A stretch of 64,000 bases of DNA, from positions 124,756,754 through 124,820,753 of the forward strand of contig CP136061.1 of assembly GCA_032622095.1 (NCBI GenBank). The letters run 5' to 3'. Made by a program: the position numbers and the translations under genes. This stretch comes from Siphonodentalium dalli (Eukaryota > Mollusca > Scaphopoda > Gadilida > Siphonodentaliidae). Of this stretch, positions 1 to 11,200 are shown piece after piece. How positions within the stretch are numbered: position 1 is the first letter of the stretch; every line of letters starts with the position of its first letter. The notes beneath the pieces are model-generated. The model saw only the letters and a list, made by a program, of their open reading frames with translations, searched no databases and was not told the DNA's origin.

Positions 1-527
1 TGCATTGGCGCGGTATAGAAGGTCTTTGCTGGGGGTGAGTGTCCCAACTTTTAACTGCACCCATTGAGTCAGACTTAAATTGCCCATTAGAAACTCCTAG
101 TTGAAATGTTCTAAATGTTAGAAATTGCAACCCAACACTACCTATCAATGTTATGGCAATTGCAGCCCAACATTTGACACAATTGGGCCCTCCCAATGAC
201 CATATCGTCATGCACCTGAGCCAAAGTTGAAGACGGAATAAACTCACAGAGAAAATCAAATCCAATTGCACCAAGCAACCTGCATGCATACGCCTATCCC
301 TTATATACTAATAATTTACCTGTGCATTGAAGCATCAGTTTTGAAGACATTCGTACTCAGTCCCATCAGTGGAATCTCAATTTCGTGTACTGAAGCATAA
401 GAGATATGCAGCTCTATTATCGTGTGAATAATGTATCGTGATTTCGCAAATCCGACTTTAAATTAATCAGTGAAATGTAATGATAGACTATCCCATTGTA
501 TCAGCGAACTGAATGTAATATACATCT
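1..527. other. No gene recognised
   Basis: AT-rich sequence with no convincing coding frame. A short local near-duplication, AATTGCARCCCAACA, occurs near 124 and 159. I see nothing else that can be named. Confidence 0.5.
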
Positions 528-700
528 TTAACCCTTTCAGTGCCAAGTCCGATTTTTGTATCAACCCATATTTCCTTGATCATTTTTCAAATTTATTGAT
601 TATAATAATGCGATACATTGATGGAAAGAGCTCTTACCATCAATGTATCACATTATTATAATCAATACATTTGAAAAATGATAAAAAAATATGCATGCCA
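528..700. repeat. Foldback fragment with a TTAACCCTTT end
   Basis: A TTAA at 528-531 leads into CCCTTTCAGTGCC, the kind of terminus seen on piggyBac-like MITEs. It is followed by an imperfect inverted repeat with arms of about 52 bp (579-630 and 631-682) centred on GAG|CTC. The matching right terminus is not recognisable, so this is probably a truncated or decayed element. The short open frame crossing it is incidental to the palindrome. Confidence 0.5.
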
Positions 701-754
701 CATTAGGAAAATACAAGGAACACAGACCAGTTGTTTTCTAAATTACATGGCCAA

Positions 755-890
755 TCTTTCTGTGGCATATAAAGTTCACATGAATCTATTTCACGTATTT
801 ATCGACCTAGTTTAACACCGGAACCTGGCCGGAATGTGACACAAGCGAACATTTCTGGGTATAATTCGGGTCTCCAAGCCGCCATGTGAA
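755..890 (+). repeat. Dispersed repeat K, copy 1
   Basis: The stretch around GGCATATAAAGT and ATTTCACGTATTTATCGAC recurs near 6215-6312 and 51485-51545. It ends in CCGCCATGTGAATTTAAAG, resembling the CCGCCATGTGGCTTTAA end of repeat C. It may be a relic of the same TTAA-terminated superfamily. Confidence 0.45.
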
Positions 891-891
891 T

Positions 892-1197
892 TTAAAGTGA
901 TGTGAAACACTCCGAGAGGAGGAGCAAATAGAAATTGAGAATAATCTTGCTCAATGTAGTTATTTTTACAAATATTAATCCAAATTGACAATCGTTTGTT
1001 AGTTTATCGCCGAATTGAGATGTAAATATTTACAATTGAGCGTAGTTCGGACGATGTTTTCTATGGACTGGTATGGTCGATTTCTTTGAAAAAATTTGGT
1101 GATGTTAGTAGAATGCTACATTCGCCGGGTTGACATAGAGCCTGAGAACTAACTTATAAGTTTATCGCACTCGAACAAGTCCACAATATGTCTTTAA
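892..1197 (+). mobile_element. TTAA-terminated repeat J, copy 1
   Basis: Begins TTAAAGTGATGTGAAACAC and ends AATATGTCTTTAA; a second copy with the same termini lies at 9803-10177. Both copies stop aligning at TTAA on each side, so they look like a short non-autonomous element using a TTAA target. The TIR is short and imperfect (TTAAAG at both ends). There is no coding capacity. It directly abuts repeat K copy 1. Confidence 0.6.
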
Positions 1198-1796
1198 AAC
1201 GTGCAGTACAGCGTGTGTTGGCACACCAGGGTGAGTGGATAATTAGTAGGTTGTACGAGATGTTGAAATCCCGAACGTCGTATATAGATGCGTTCGTCTC
1301 TTTGAGCTGATTGCATCTGTGTATTTACCACAGGCCATTTATACTCATTATAACATCGACGGAATTGATTTTCAGATTGCCACAATGCTTATGTGCAGTT
1401 GTTATATAGTAACAGTTATAAAAGACAACGAAAGCGACATTTTACAATTCAATCATGTTAGCTGCGTCTAATGTTAGTCTTTTATATGCTAAGAATTATT
1501 ATATACCAGTGTTGGTTTGAAGCCTGAAATAAAGCTCTCGTTTGATAAAGATCCGGTTAAACAGGGACCACGCACGGCAGGTTGATAAATACGTTTATAC
1601 GGAATATACGTGCTATATGTCCTATATACAAACAGACTTAGAATTTAGAATAGTCCGGCGTTTGTCGGGCGTTTGACTCCATTCTGTACGAAACTTTCAA
1701 TACAATTATTTATTCTCATGACCTAATGCATACATGTATGGAGAAATACGTTGAAAATACATGTACTTGGAAAATTGGTACGCCTTTGGAAAGAAC
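1198..1796. other. No gene recognised
   Basis: Only short frames and no recognisable repeat apart from the small direct repeat that starts at 1797. Confidence 0.45.
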
Positions 1797-1832
1797 CCTT
1801 ATCCCATATAACACCAATGTTTATTCAACGCT
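1797..1832 (+). repeat. 36-bp direct repeat, copy 1
   Basis: A 36-bp stretch beginning CTTATCCCAT and ending TTCAACGCTG recurs at 2717-2752 with about three mismatches. The copies are in direct orientation about 920 bp apart. No LTR or integrase features were seen between them, so the cause of the duplication is unknown. Confidence 0.6.
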
Positions 1833-1839
1833 GTAAGAT

Positions 1840-2050
1840 ATAATTCGCGTGTGCGCCCGAGGTAGAATAGGCCTCCCGCCCCACTGCGCGGGGTAAAAAT
1901 CCCCTAATGTGGCACCCTGTTTGCCGTGGGGTGCATCCCGTGATGTGAGGTGTAGGACCCCTGATGTACTAGGGCGGTCGTATACATCACGCGAGGCATC
2001 AACATGCGGGTACGGCATAGCTCATGGTTCTCTTTGGTCCTAGGTCTCAA
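1840..2050. other. GC-rich island, nature unknown
   Basis: About 200 bp clearly richer in G+C and CpG than its surroundings, lying between the two 36-bp direct repeats. It holds small hairpins, for example GCACCC...GGGGTGC near 1912-1945. The minus-strand 65-codon frame has no recognisable domain. It could be part of a dispersed repeat whose other copies lie outside the window. Confidence 0.35.
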
Positions 2051-2304
2051 GACGGGTGATTGAGTTGACCCGGCTCAATCAATCGCATTGATAAAGGTCA
2101 ATTTCAGCTTCCACTTCATAAAAAAGCGTCGAACCACCTACGTCACTTCAAGCCTATAATGTCTACACGCGCTCGCTGTGTGTTATTATTCGCGGACTGT
2201 GTTGGAATTTAAACAATATGTTACTTACATTTGTTTTGGTAGTTTTGAAAAGTTGTTCATGTTATTGAAGTTCTATTAACATATGCTGGTGTTTGGTTAT
2301 AATT

Positions 2305-2415
2305 AATGACTTGAAGATCGATTGGGGCATTGGTTTTTACCTGCAGGGTAATTAAACTTGGTTTAATTACTCTGCTGGTCAAAATCCGATGACCCCAATC
2401 AATCTTCAAGTCATT
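2305..2415. repeat. Inverted repeat, 23-bp arms
   Basis: AATGACTTGAAGATCGATTG and its complement bound about 110 bp. An inner stem, GGGTAATTAAAC / GTTTAATTACTC, sits at the centre near 2360. It is a foldback of unknown family. Confidence 0.6.
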
Positions 2416-2716
2416 TTTTAAAAGAAAACCTGCCAACGGTAAGTTAAAATGCTGGCTTCTCTTCATCGTTGCATGGTTGCATCACATTTAATCAAAACCA
2501 AATTGAGTGTCATTGATGATCATTAATTGAAACGTCGTAAAATGCATTGTACAGCGAATCTACCCACAGTGTTACCCCAGCACCATCTTCGTCAGCCAAC
2601 ACCCTGGGTAAATAAACGTTTTTTAAGAGGTAACGTAGCGTGTGTGATTCCGATACGAATAGGATGAAGTACTTTGTTCATGGGATCGGAATCGACGCGA
2701 CAGGCTGATGAGAACT

Positions 2717-2752
2717 TATCCCATCTAATACCAATGTTTATTCAACGCTGCT
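2717..2752 (+). repeat. 36-bp direct repeat, copy 2
   Basis: Second copy of the direct repeat at 1797-1832; together they bracket the GC-rich island and the 2305-2415 foldback. Confidence 0.6.
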
Positions 2753-2981
2753 TGATATAGGTCTCTGATCAAATATCGAACGAAAACATTGCACGGTTCC
2801 CATTGTTAATACACTCATTGCGGAAACTTCGACAATATTTGCAGACTCCTCTGGCTTTTGTCTGATACTCCCTCCTGATGCCAAGTGGAATATAAAATCA
2901 ATCAACGATCAGCGAACAACGTGGTACTGCTTAAGAAACAGTTATCAATCCTAGTCAACTCAACTGGTTCTAAAAGACACC

Positions 2982-3439
2982 CCTGGTTAAGTGGTCCTGC
3001 TAATTTGCTATGATGCTGGTGGTCCTGCTGAATTGTTATGATGCGGTAGGGAAAACTGATGTCCTTTTCGCTGTTTGGCTAATCCGAGCGATTTGGAAAA
3101 AACCAGTGCGTGTATGAAACATTCAAGATCAAATATGTTTTTGAAAATTATAATAATGCCTGCGCTGGTGTTTATAAAACGACTTGATTAACCATCTTGA
3201 TTATAGTCGATTTTCAACAACTAAAGCAATTGTATACAAATATTACGTAATAAGTATGTTTTTGAATGTTTGATACGCATAACGGCTTTTCCTGTATATG
3301 TTCAGATTATCGGAACACTGCGAAAAAGACAAATTAAAAAAATAGAACGATAATTTTTGTTAACAACATCAGTTTTCACCATAGCAATTCAGCAGGACCC
3401 AACCGCATCATAGCAAATTAACAGAACCACTTGGCAAGG
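2982..3439. mobile_element. Foldback MITE with about 75-bp terminal inverted repeats
   Basis: The left terminus CCTGGTTAAGTGGTCCTGCT matches the complement of the right terminus, which ends AACCACTTGGCAAGG. Similarity extends through AATTTGCTATGATGCGGT and a second CCTGCTGAATTG block, to about 3065 on the left and 3365 on the right. No open frame of interest lies between the arms, so it is non-autonomous. I could not identify a clean target duplication. Confidence 0.65.
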
Positions 3440-4679
3440 GATGAAAGGGTGATGTGTGAGATGATTGGTGGGTTCTTGTTTGCGACGTTTAGAGGGAGTT
3501 TCCTCAAGCCTCACATGACCTTATGATCTTATGTACTCTCCATTTAAAAATAATATATATATATACATGTAAAGTGAGAACATCTATACCAACCCTCAGT
3601 GGGCTGTTATAAGTAGTTTTCAAGGATACAAGCAAGTTGACAGACATCTTTTATGAAAGGTGGGAACAAATACTGACTCTGGTATGTGTTTGGGAATTGA
3701 TGGTGAACAATAACAACACCAATGCCACATATAAATCCCAAGTCAGTTGCCAGGCTGAGTCTCGAAGCACCATATTTTGCCTACACATATATAATCCCAT
3801 AAACAGCTTAAATATACAGGCGACCTTCGCTGTGGGTATAGGTGTTAAACTAGTCACATCCACTAAAACCGCCATAAACAGAAAGAATATACATACTAGA
3901 CATATATTGTTCTTATATCAATCATAAATATCGCGTACATTGCAGGTTATTGTCACATTTGTACCCTTGGTTGTGTAAACAAACATCAAAAACGTTACGG
4001 AACCGATTGTTTATCTCCAAACACTTGGAGCTACATATATCGTCCAATGAAAATGTTCCGTTGCGCTGTGGAAGGCGTAGATAAAATGATTGGCGTAATT
4101 TACAATCCCCTTCAAATCACACCAAATTTTATTTTAATCGACCCATTCTACACGCTGTCAGTTCAAAATCAGACTAATCCACGTTACTTCATGATTGTGA
4201 AATGATCAGACAGAAAACTATAATTGTTCTCGCAAAGAGGTGAATATGTTTCAATCCAGTTAGTATTTTCTCCTAACCTAGATGTGGTAATATTTACCAA
4301 ATAAGGAATATAATATGAGTAGTGTTGAGTTGTAGACACACCACATTAGAGTTTTTACAACCGACGTGTAAAGCGCGCGAATCTAAATAAGGAAATAGCG
4401 CAATATCGTGTGACTCTGCTTGTAAACAACCCAATGTGCTTTTTGCGAGAAACTAAACAACAGTCGACCTGTATTTTCTCGTACACAAAGCGTGTTTTGT
4501 GAATAACATCGCATTCATATCATCATTGTGCTATACAATTAATATAATTTTGATGAAGTTATCATAATTTGATGTTATTTCTACATTATACAATTATAAC
4601 CTACAGAGAAAGCCTCCCGCCCCTTTAAAATATACTACTGGCTCATATCTCAACCGTGTCAGTGTTTGTGCTGCACTTT
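3440..4679. other. No gene recognised
   Basis: AT-rich non-coding sequence with a short (AT)n tract near 3550. Overlapping 96- and 74-codon frames on opposite strands at 3637-3927 show no domain and look incidental. Confidence 0.45.
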
Positions 4680-5178
4680 TTAAATACACGGTTGGCCTTG
4701 GCGGTGGGTATCCTGTGAAAATATTTCCAGCCGTCAAAAACCGCCACAAACAGAAAGAACATCAAAATGTAGACAGACTTTGCCCGCATACAAATAAGAA
4801 ATATCGCATAAACAGTATGTTATTGTCATTTGTTTGACTATTGTTATGTAAACAAGAGCATAAAAAGTTACTTTTCTGGTTGTTTATATTATGATGGTAA
4901 ACATAAAGAGCGTTCTTTGTTGGTGAATTCCTTATATGGAACTAATAAAGAGCGTTTATGCCATTTGTGTGTGATTAGCCAGTCGCATTGTGCTGTCTTC
5001 TGTAACACAATCAGGCTTTTGCTTAGGTAAAATATAGTAGGTCTTTATGATAACATGCTGTTTACGCGATGGTCATGGTATATACGAACGAAACTGTATG
5101 CGTTTTAATGTTTTTCTGTTTACGATGTTTGGAACAGATATGAATATTTTCGACAATTAAGGCCTCGCGTGCCTTTAA
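4680..5178 (+). mobile_element. TTAA element A, copy 1
   Basis: Non-autonomous element of about 500 bp between two TTAA sites. The left end is TTAAATACACGGTTGGCCTT and the right end reads GCGTGCCTTTAA. The two halves are diverged inverted copies of each other (AAACAGAAA..AACAT..AAAA occurs in both arms). Two copies of TAAAGAGCG sit near the centre at 4904-4912 and 4946-4954. Seven copies of A are visible in the window. Short frames inside it appear only where mutations opened them; it encodes no transposase. Confidence 0.85.
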
Positions 5179-5855
5179 ATGCATTTGAAGCAATGTGCAT
5201 ACCAGGCTTGACGCCGTTGAACATACACACTTTATTCTACAAGTTAATCCAATATTCCGAGCCTGATTGAAATAATAATAAATGTATCTATACACCATGT
5301 ACTGATATATATGTCATTTTTGTATCCGTCGTTTGGTAGCATGATGAGCAATATATGATCATACATATATATTTACATACACCTAATATCGCTTCCGATT
5401 TCCCCATAGCGTTACGGTAGCCACGCCCCTGAATCAATGTGTTCATAAACATATGAACGTAACGTGACGTCACTTTCAATGTCGTCCATAGGTTTATGAA
5501 CACATTGATCCCGGAAATCACCGGGGATTGTCGGACATAAACGACTGCTTGACTATTCAGCATGTCCGGATTTGGCAAGCAATTTGTTTTGGTCTATAAT
5601 CAGTGTTGTTTCCCTGCACCTAAAACTCATCTCCTCTGATTACACAACCCACGATCTCAGAAATATATCACTATGGTAGAACGGCGTGTTTCTTCAACGT
5701 CAACGGATTCTCACATGCAATGCTTGGTTTTCTAAAAGGCGAGGATTCGAACTGTCCGATCTGAACTCCATGCGTTCATTTAAAGTTGAATAAATAGTGG
5801 GAAAGACAGACAATCCTAGTTGATAATGAACTTAAGTATATAAATATAAATAATA
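5179..5855. other. Non-coding stretch with a small palindrome
   Basis: Contains an 18-bp perfect inverted repeat, ATCAATGTGTTCATAAAC at 5433-5450 and its complement at 5492-5509, separated by 41 bp. The 96-codon minus-strand frame across it has no recognisable domain. A B-box-like GTTCGAATCC on the minus strand near 5745 has no matching A-box. Confidence 0.5.
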
Positions 5856-6010
5856 AACGGCGGATTCCACGTGGTCATGGGTTTTGACCGCGATAAAAAT
5901 TCAGCAAACTCCCCATGAACCCATTCGAGGTTCATGCAGTTTCGGGGTTCATGCAGTTTGCTGAATTTTTATCGCGGTCAAAATCCCATGACCACGTTGA
6001 ATCCGCCGTT
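5856..6010. repeat. Near-perfect foldback, 55-bp arms
   Basis: Arms at 5856-5910 and 5955-6010 match with about two differences (AACGGCGGATTC... against its complement). The 44-bp loop contains two copies of GGTTCATGCAGTTT-like sequence. No coding content. It is likely a recently formed or short foldback element. Confidence 0.75.
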
Positions 6011-6613
6011 CATTTCTTATATGAAATAGTACTCTGAACAAAGTAACCAAGTCAACGCACTTATCGTGCAGTTTTAACTTTTTTCTCACACAACTGACAG
6101 GAGCGCTCTTTATTCTTACCATACCAGGAATTGACAAACAATGCAGGCTCTTTTATATTTAATTCCGAAGAAAGGACGGGACCCGGTTTATCTAACTTAC
6201 GTGACTTGAATAAGTCGTTCTATGACATATAAAGTCCGTATGCAATTATTTCACGTATGTATCGAACTATGTGGTCATAACAATTGTGGTTCCAAACAAC
6301 CATACACGTGCCTTTAATCCTAGTAGTCTATATTGACATTGAAGCCTTCTTAATTGACAACTTTCCCATAATGAACTGCCACTTACATGAATAATAATTA
6401 CGAATAGGGTATTACGTCATCAAAATGTGTGTTCTTTATATCATTTGGTGTGTTGCCATATCCGTAGTTACGATTACAGTCTAGAGAAGCGAGGCTTGAA
6501 TCAAATTTAGATTTATAACCCACTAAATATAATTTTTTTGTCAGCTGCGTTTTAGTATCGTGCAGAACAATTAGACAAACGCTATTTATGTTTACCTTAT
6601 TAAGAAAGACAAG
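6011..6613. other. Non-coding stretch with repeat K copy 2 and a GCTCTTTA core
   Basis: Near 6100-6132 it carries GCGCTCTTTATTCTTACCAT followed by ACCAGGAATT, a form of the core found in several TTAA elements. At 6215-6312 a second copy of repeat K ends in ACGTGCCTTTAA. No gene is visible. Confidence 0.45.
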
Positions 6614-6755
6614 ATGTCAAATGGAATAAGCAGACGTTTGAATGAATCCAATATAGTTTGTGCAATTATTGGTGGTCAAGTTATCAACCACCTTTGTTAT
6701 ACAGATGATATGTGCATTATTGTTCCTTCGTTGTTAGGACTTCGTTCGGCGCCTC
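6614..6755 (+). pseudogene. Non-LTR reverse transcriptase fragment (YxDD region)
   Basis: A short open stretch translates to LNESNIVCAIIGG, INHLCYTDDM and IIVPSLLGL in order. This matches the spacing around RT motif C in many LINEs (INHLxYADDxxLIxPSxxGL). The alanine before DD is threonine here (YTDD). No further RT sequence is found upstream. Downstream it is cut by the foldback transposon whose 8-bp target duplication begins at 6756. I read it as an old LINE relic of about 45 codons, not a functional gene. Confidence 0.55.
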
Positions 6756-6763
6756 TTGAGTAT
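6756..6763 (+). repeat. 8-bp target site duplication, left
   Basis: TTGAGTAT, repeated exactly at 8539-8546 just outside the other terminus of the foldback transposon. Confidence 0.8.
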
Positions 6764-8538
6764 CACAGGTCCTCAAAACAAAAATTGACCACACCCCCGA
6801 TAGTACTTAATCCTATAGAAAGGTATCCAACTTGGCCCGGCCTAATTTGTTTTCATTTTTACAAAGTCCACAATCAGGTTCAAAATACACAAAGATAATA
6901 TTTGTAACATAAATGCCTCATATATAGTTAGAAAGATATGTTATTACTCTTCAATTTGATGTAAAAATTGGTTAAATACACGGTTGACCTTGGCGGTGGG
7001 TATCCTGTGAAAATATCTCCACCCGTCAAAAACCGCCACAAACAGAAAGAACATCAAAATGTAGATAGACTTTGTCCGTATACAAATAAGAAATATCGCA
7101 TAAACAGTATCTTATGGTCATATGTTTGACCATAGTTATGTAAACAAAAGCATAAAAAGTTACTTTTCTGGTCACGGTGTTTGTTTATATTATGATGGAA
7201 ACATAAAGAGCGTTCTTTGTTGGTGAATACCTGATATGGAACTAATAAAGAGCGTTTATGCCATTTGTGTGTGATTAGCCAGTAGCATTGTGCTGTCTTC
7301 TGTAACACAATCAGGCTCTTGCTTAGGTAAAATATAGTAGGTCTTTATGATAACATGCTGTTTACGCGATGGTCATGGTATATATGAACGGAACTGTATG
7401 CGTTTTAATGTTTTTCTGTTCAGGTGTTTGGAACAAATATGAATATTTTCGACAATTAAGGCCTCACGTGCCTTTAAGAAAAACTCCGGTTATGAGCACA
7501 GGTCTGACGCAAACCGGCTGTAAAATATCAATCGTTCGAGATGGTGTCCGCTAAATTGGGTCAAAGAGTCCGGTTTTTACACCTACTGTCGCTTCAAAAA
7601 CACGCTCAACGGTAAGTAGAATATATATATATTATACATCATTAGAAGCGGAATTGTTTACTGACCCACACAAACAAATCATGCCACACCACGGCATCGT
7701 ATCTCTCGTATTTATTAAAAAAATCAGTTTCATAAACCCGGAAGCAAATTGAAATTTCCCAAAGCCAGCCATTTTGTAAAATATTGTAAGCAAGCCGAAA
7801 TGACGTAACACTAATTTGTCATAGGCCAAATATAAATCAAATATGTAACGAAGTAGTAGTGTATATGCGCTCTAAATATTTATGAAGTTATATTCTTGTC
7901 CATATGTATGTTTTCAAATCGGCATTCGTGTTAATTCAGTCTTTGTGTATTTATTTAATTTGTATAACGATATGTTGTGTTGCATAATAACTATAAATAG
8001 TACTCATAGCAGACTCGCACAAAATGGCTGGTATTGGAAAATTTCAATTTGCTTCCGGGTTTATGAAACTGAATTTTTAAATAAATACGAGAGATACGAT
8101 GCCGTGATGTATAGCGTGATTGGTTAGGGTGGGTCAGTAAACAATTCCGCTTCTAATGATGTATAATATATATATTCTACTAACCGTTTATTGTGTTTTT
8201 GAAGCGCAAGTCGGTGTAAAAATCTCACTTTTTGACCCAGTTTAGCGGACACCATCTCGAACGAGTGAAATTTTACAGCCGGTTTGCGTCAGACCTGTGC
8301 TCATAAGCGGAGTTTTTCTAAACCAATTTGTACACGGGTTGCCTCAAATTGAAGAGTAATAATATATAGTTCTACCTATATATGGGGCATTTATGTAAAC
8401 AAAAATATTTATGTGTATTTTGAACCTGATTGTGGACTTTGTAAAAATGATAACAAATTAGGCCGGGCCAAGTTGGATACCTTTCTATATAATTAAGTAC
8501 TATTGGCGTGGGGTCAATTTTTGTTTTGGGGACCTGTG
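6764..8538. mobile_element. Foldback transposon with 8-bp target duplication (hAT-like), carrying an A element
   Basis: Termini CACAGGTCC (6764) and GGACCTGTG (8538) are flanked by identical 8-bp direct repeats TTGAGTAT at 6756-6763 and 8539-8546. The arms are very long: 6764-6971 plus 7478-about 7780 on the left pair with about 8018-8538 on the right. The left arm is split by TTAA element A copy 2. Without that insert the element would be about 1.27 kb. An 8-bp duplication is typical of hAT (and P) transposons, but no transposase is encoded, so family assignment is inference. A lone fragment of the same terminus occurs near 35094. Confidence 0.8.
6972..7477 (+). mobile_element. TTAA element A, copy 2 (inserted in a foldback arm)
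   Basis: Starts TTAAATACACGGTTGACCTT and ends CACGTGCCTTTAA. The uninterrupted right arm of the host foldback reads, in complement, AAATTGGTTTAGAAAAACTC. The left arm reads ATTGG, then TTAA, the element, TTAA, then GAAAAACTC. This directly shows insertion at a TTAA-like site with duplication of it. TAAAGAGCG cores lie near 7205 and 7245. Confidence 0.85.
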
Positions 8539-8546
8539 TTGAGTAT
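8539..8546 (+). repeat. 8-bp target site duplication, right
   Basis: TTGAGTAT, partner of 6756-6763. Confidence 0.8.
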
Positions 8547-9802
8547 ATGGGAATCCGAAGCTGCTAAAATTCGTTTGCATTGTATTAACTTAAGGGTGTG
8601 CAGCAGCAAGTTTTTGCCAACATGTCCTGATATTTCAACAAGAAAGTGGAGATTTTCCAATTTGTCTGAAATTTCTTTTGAAATTTGGAACAAGCGGTTA
8701 TTAAATCACAATATTTAAGAATCGTCATCGAGATGGAAATTATAACCCCATTACTATAATGTTATGGAATGAAAATGATATAAATTTCGCTGTTTTCCGG
8801 GACCAAGAATTTCTTAAGATAGAACATTTTCAAAAGTGCTGTTCATATATCCGTTTTATCATATCAGAAGAGATGATACATATCTTATTTTGATTCATAA
8901 ATCTAATACTGTGACCTATACCCTCCAGGTGATCGGTCCCTGCTTGAGTGGACTAGCATGCATAGCAACACCTGTTTGTGGCTGTTGACTTTTTCATTGT
9001 AATATTTGGAGGTATGATGTAAATACTATACATATCATGCAAATACAAATGTAACTCAACAGTTTTACACAAATCAAGCTTCCACTCAGATCCAATGCTA
9101 TAAGCTATTGAGTGATTGTTGTGCGAACTTATTAATTATCTTATCACAGTTCTTGGTACTCCAAGGGACAAAAACCGAAATATTTTCAATCTCTCAAATG
9201 TATTAAAATCCATTGTTTTTGTCTTCTCTGAAAATGTTTTCAGATTGTATATAAAACAACGATGATATGTGCAATTAAAGATTTTTTCGCCGGATATATC
9301 CCAAGGAAATCTTTGTTGAAAATGTCTTCCTATTTTTGCTGAACGAGCGTCTGGCCTTTAGCATTGATTCCATTTGACATTGACTGATCGATTTTCTTCT
9401 GTGAATGATATGGGTGTCCTGCATTTATTGTTGACAAGTCAATTTCATAATTTCAATTACCACAGAATGTTTGGCTGCACAATCCGAAGTGACCCAGAAA
9501 ATGAGTTGACCTGATGAAATTTTGAGCGATCGAATATTGGCTTTACATTGCTTGAAATGGGTAAATTGTGCATTGGTGTGTACTGTACATACATGCAATT
9601 GTATTCACCATATAAGCTATATTATAATCCAGGGGTGGTATTCGAAAGTTTGAACCATTCTATAAAACAATAAGTTCATTTGTGAGACGTAGAACGGCCA
9701 ATGCATCTGCGGTTATCACTAGCCACGATCGACTGGATAATCTCATCTATCAGCGTCCGTAACGACAATGTACATGCACATCTATGCATAATGCTGAGCA
9801 AC
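8547..9802. other. No gene recognised
   Basis: AT-rich sequence without a convincing frame or a repeat that recurs in this window. Confidence 0.45.
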
Positions 9803-10177
9803 TTAAAGTGATGTGAAACACTCCGGTATGGTGATAAAATAACAATGGAGAATAATCTTGCTCTAAGTAGTTATTTTTACGAATATTAATCAAAATTGAC
9901 AACACAAAATTGTCATTCTGTTATATTAATTAAATGCAATGACTCTCGATGGCGAAATCATTTGTGCGTGTTTATCGTCGATAGTTGCGTCCCGAGTGGA
10001 GATGTAAATAGTTACAATTGAGCAGAGTTCAGACGATGTTTCTATGGAGTAGTATGGTCAATTTCTTTGAAATTTTCGGCGATGTTAGTAGAATGCTACA
10101 ATCCTCAGGTTGGCAAAACGCCTCAGCACTAACTTATCAGTTTCACGCACTCGAACAAGTCCATAATATGTCTTTAA
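9803..10177 (+). mobile_element. TTAA-terminated repeat J, copy 2
   Basis: Begins TTAAAGTGATGTGAAACAC and ends AATATGTCTTTAA, matching 892-1197. This copy is about 70 bp longer, with an extra block around 9905-9985. Non-coding; the 80-codon frame starting at 10018 is not conserved in copy 1. Confidence 0.6.
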
Positions 10178-10476
10178 TTGTCAATATTCATTTGAAAATT
10201 TGGCTAGATCAAATCAGAAGGAATTGTAACCTACAAAAGTCTAAAATATGGCTATACTGATTGGTGATCAAATACAGCGTACAGTATAATGGTATTTCTT
10301 TGTTGTATTTTCAAGTAGTATATTCGAGCATTTTGACAAAGAATTGTGAGAGACGCTTTTGCGTTTGTAATTCCCAGCTGATACAGATTTTATTAAAGGA
10401 AGGTGGCAGTTTGAATTTTTTTTACACCCAGGTCCGGTTGTGATAGAACACTGTGTATATCTATGCGCCTTAACAA

Positions 10477-10670
10477 TGAGTCACGGCCATATTTGATCCA
10501 TCAAGACCCGTTTCGTTTTTATAGTGATACAGGTAAAAGTTATGGAGTAGCATTCCACATGGAGCTTTCGAATATTCATGAATTCCAAATATGGAATGCT
10601 ACTCCAGAACTTTGACATGTAGAACTAAAAACGCAACGTGGCTGGATGGATCCAATATGGCCGCGACTCA
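10477..10670. repeat. Foldback repeat of about 190 bp
   Basis: TGAGTCACGGCCATATTTGA at 10477 pairs with the complement of sequence ending CCGCGACTCA at 10670. Arms of about 85 bp run inwards through GTAGCATTCCA / TGGAATGCTAC. Small indels show it is not recent. No coding potential. Confidence 0.65.
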
Positions 10671-11200
10671 GTGACAGGGCGTATTGTATATTGCTATAGG
10701 AGAATCGCGATTTCTCCTCAAATTATTGAATATCGACATCGAATCGCCTTTGAGCTGTTCATACAGTATATCGACATCGGAATAGAATCAATTATCACCT
10801 ATGCAGTGGTGCACCGTAATTCGGTATTCTATCAAAGTTTGCCTTTTAAATGTGGACTCTGTGTTGCCATGTAGACCCTCTTTTCTGGAATGCGAAGCCA
10901 ATTATTTCTGCATATATACTTCTTTTCTGAAAGCCATAAACATTTGAGATATCTATGTTGGCAATATTTTACTTAAGTTTATTTGATACTGTGGACATTT
11001 TGCCGTACGTGTGAGTCCCAAAACGAGGTACATGTATCGGTGACATTGTATTTCTATTTTTGATTTTGTATTTGTCTTATGTCTGTTTCAATATCCCCTT
11101 TGTATAGCGACTGTCAGTAATTCCGATATTAAGATTGATTCTCATTTGGTAAATATAAAATATTAACGCAGATATCATACCTGATTCTTAGCGTGTTGTG
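10671..11200. other. No gene recognised
   Basis: Short frames only; nothing recurring is seen. Confidence 0.4.

Noticed and set aside
1797-2752. LTR retrotransposon bounded by the 36-bp direct repeats
   Set aside because: Repeats are too short, lack TG...CA ends, and no primer-binding site, gag or pol is present between them.
3637-3927. Gene candidate, 96 codons
   Set aside because: No domain, overlaps an opposing frame of similar length, and composition matches the non-coding flanks.
5735-5760. tRNA-like B-box GTTCGAATCC (minus strand)
   Set aside because: No A-box, acceptor stem or cloverleaf could be drawn around it.
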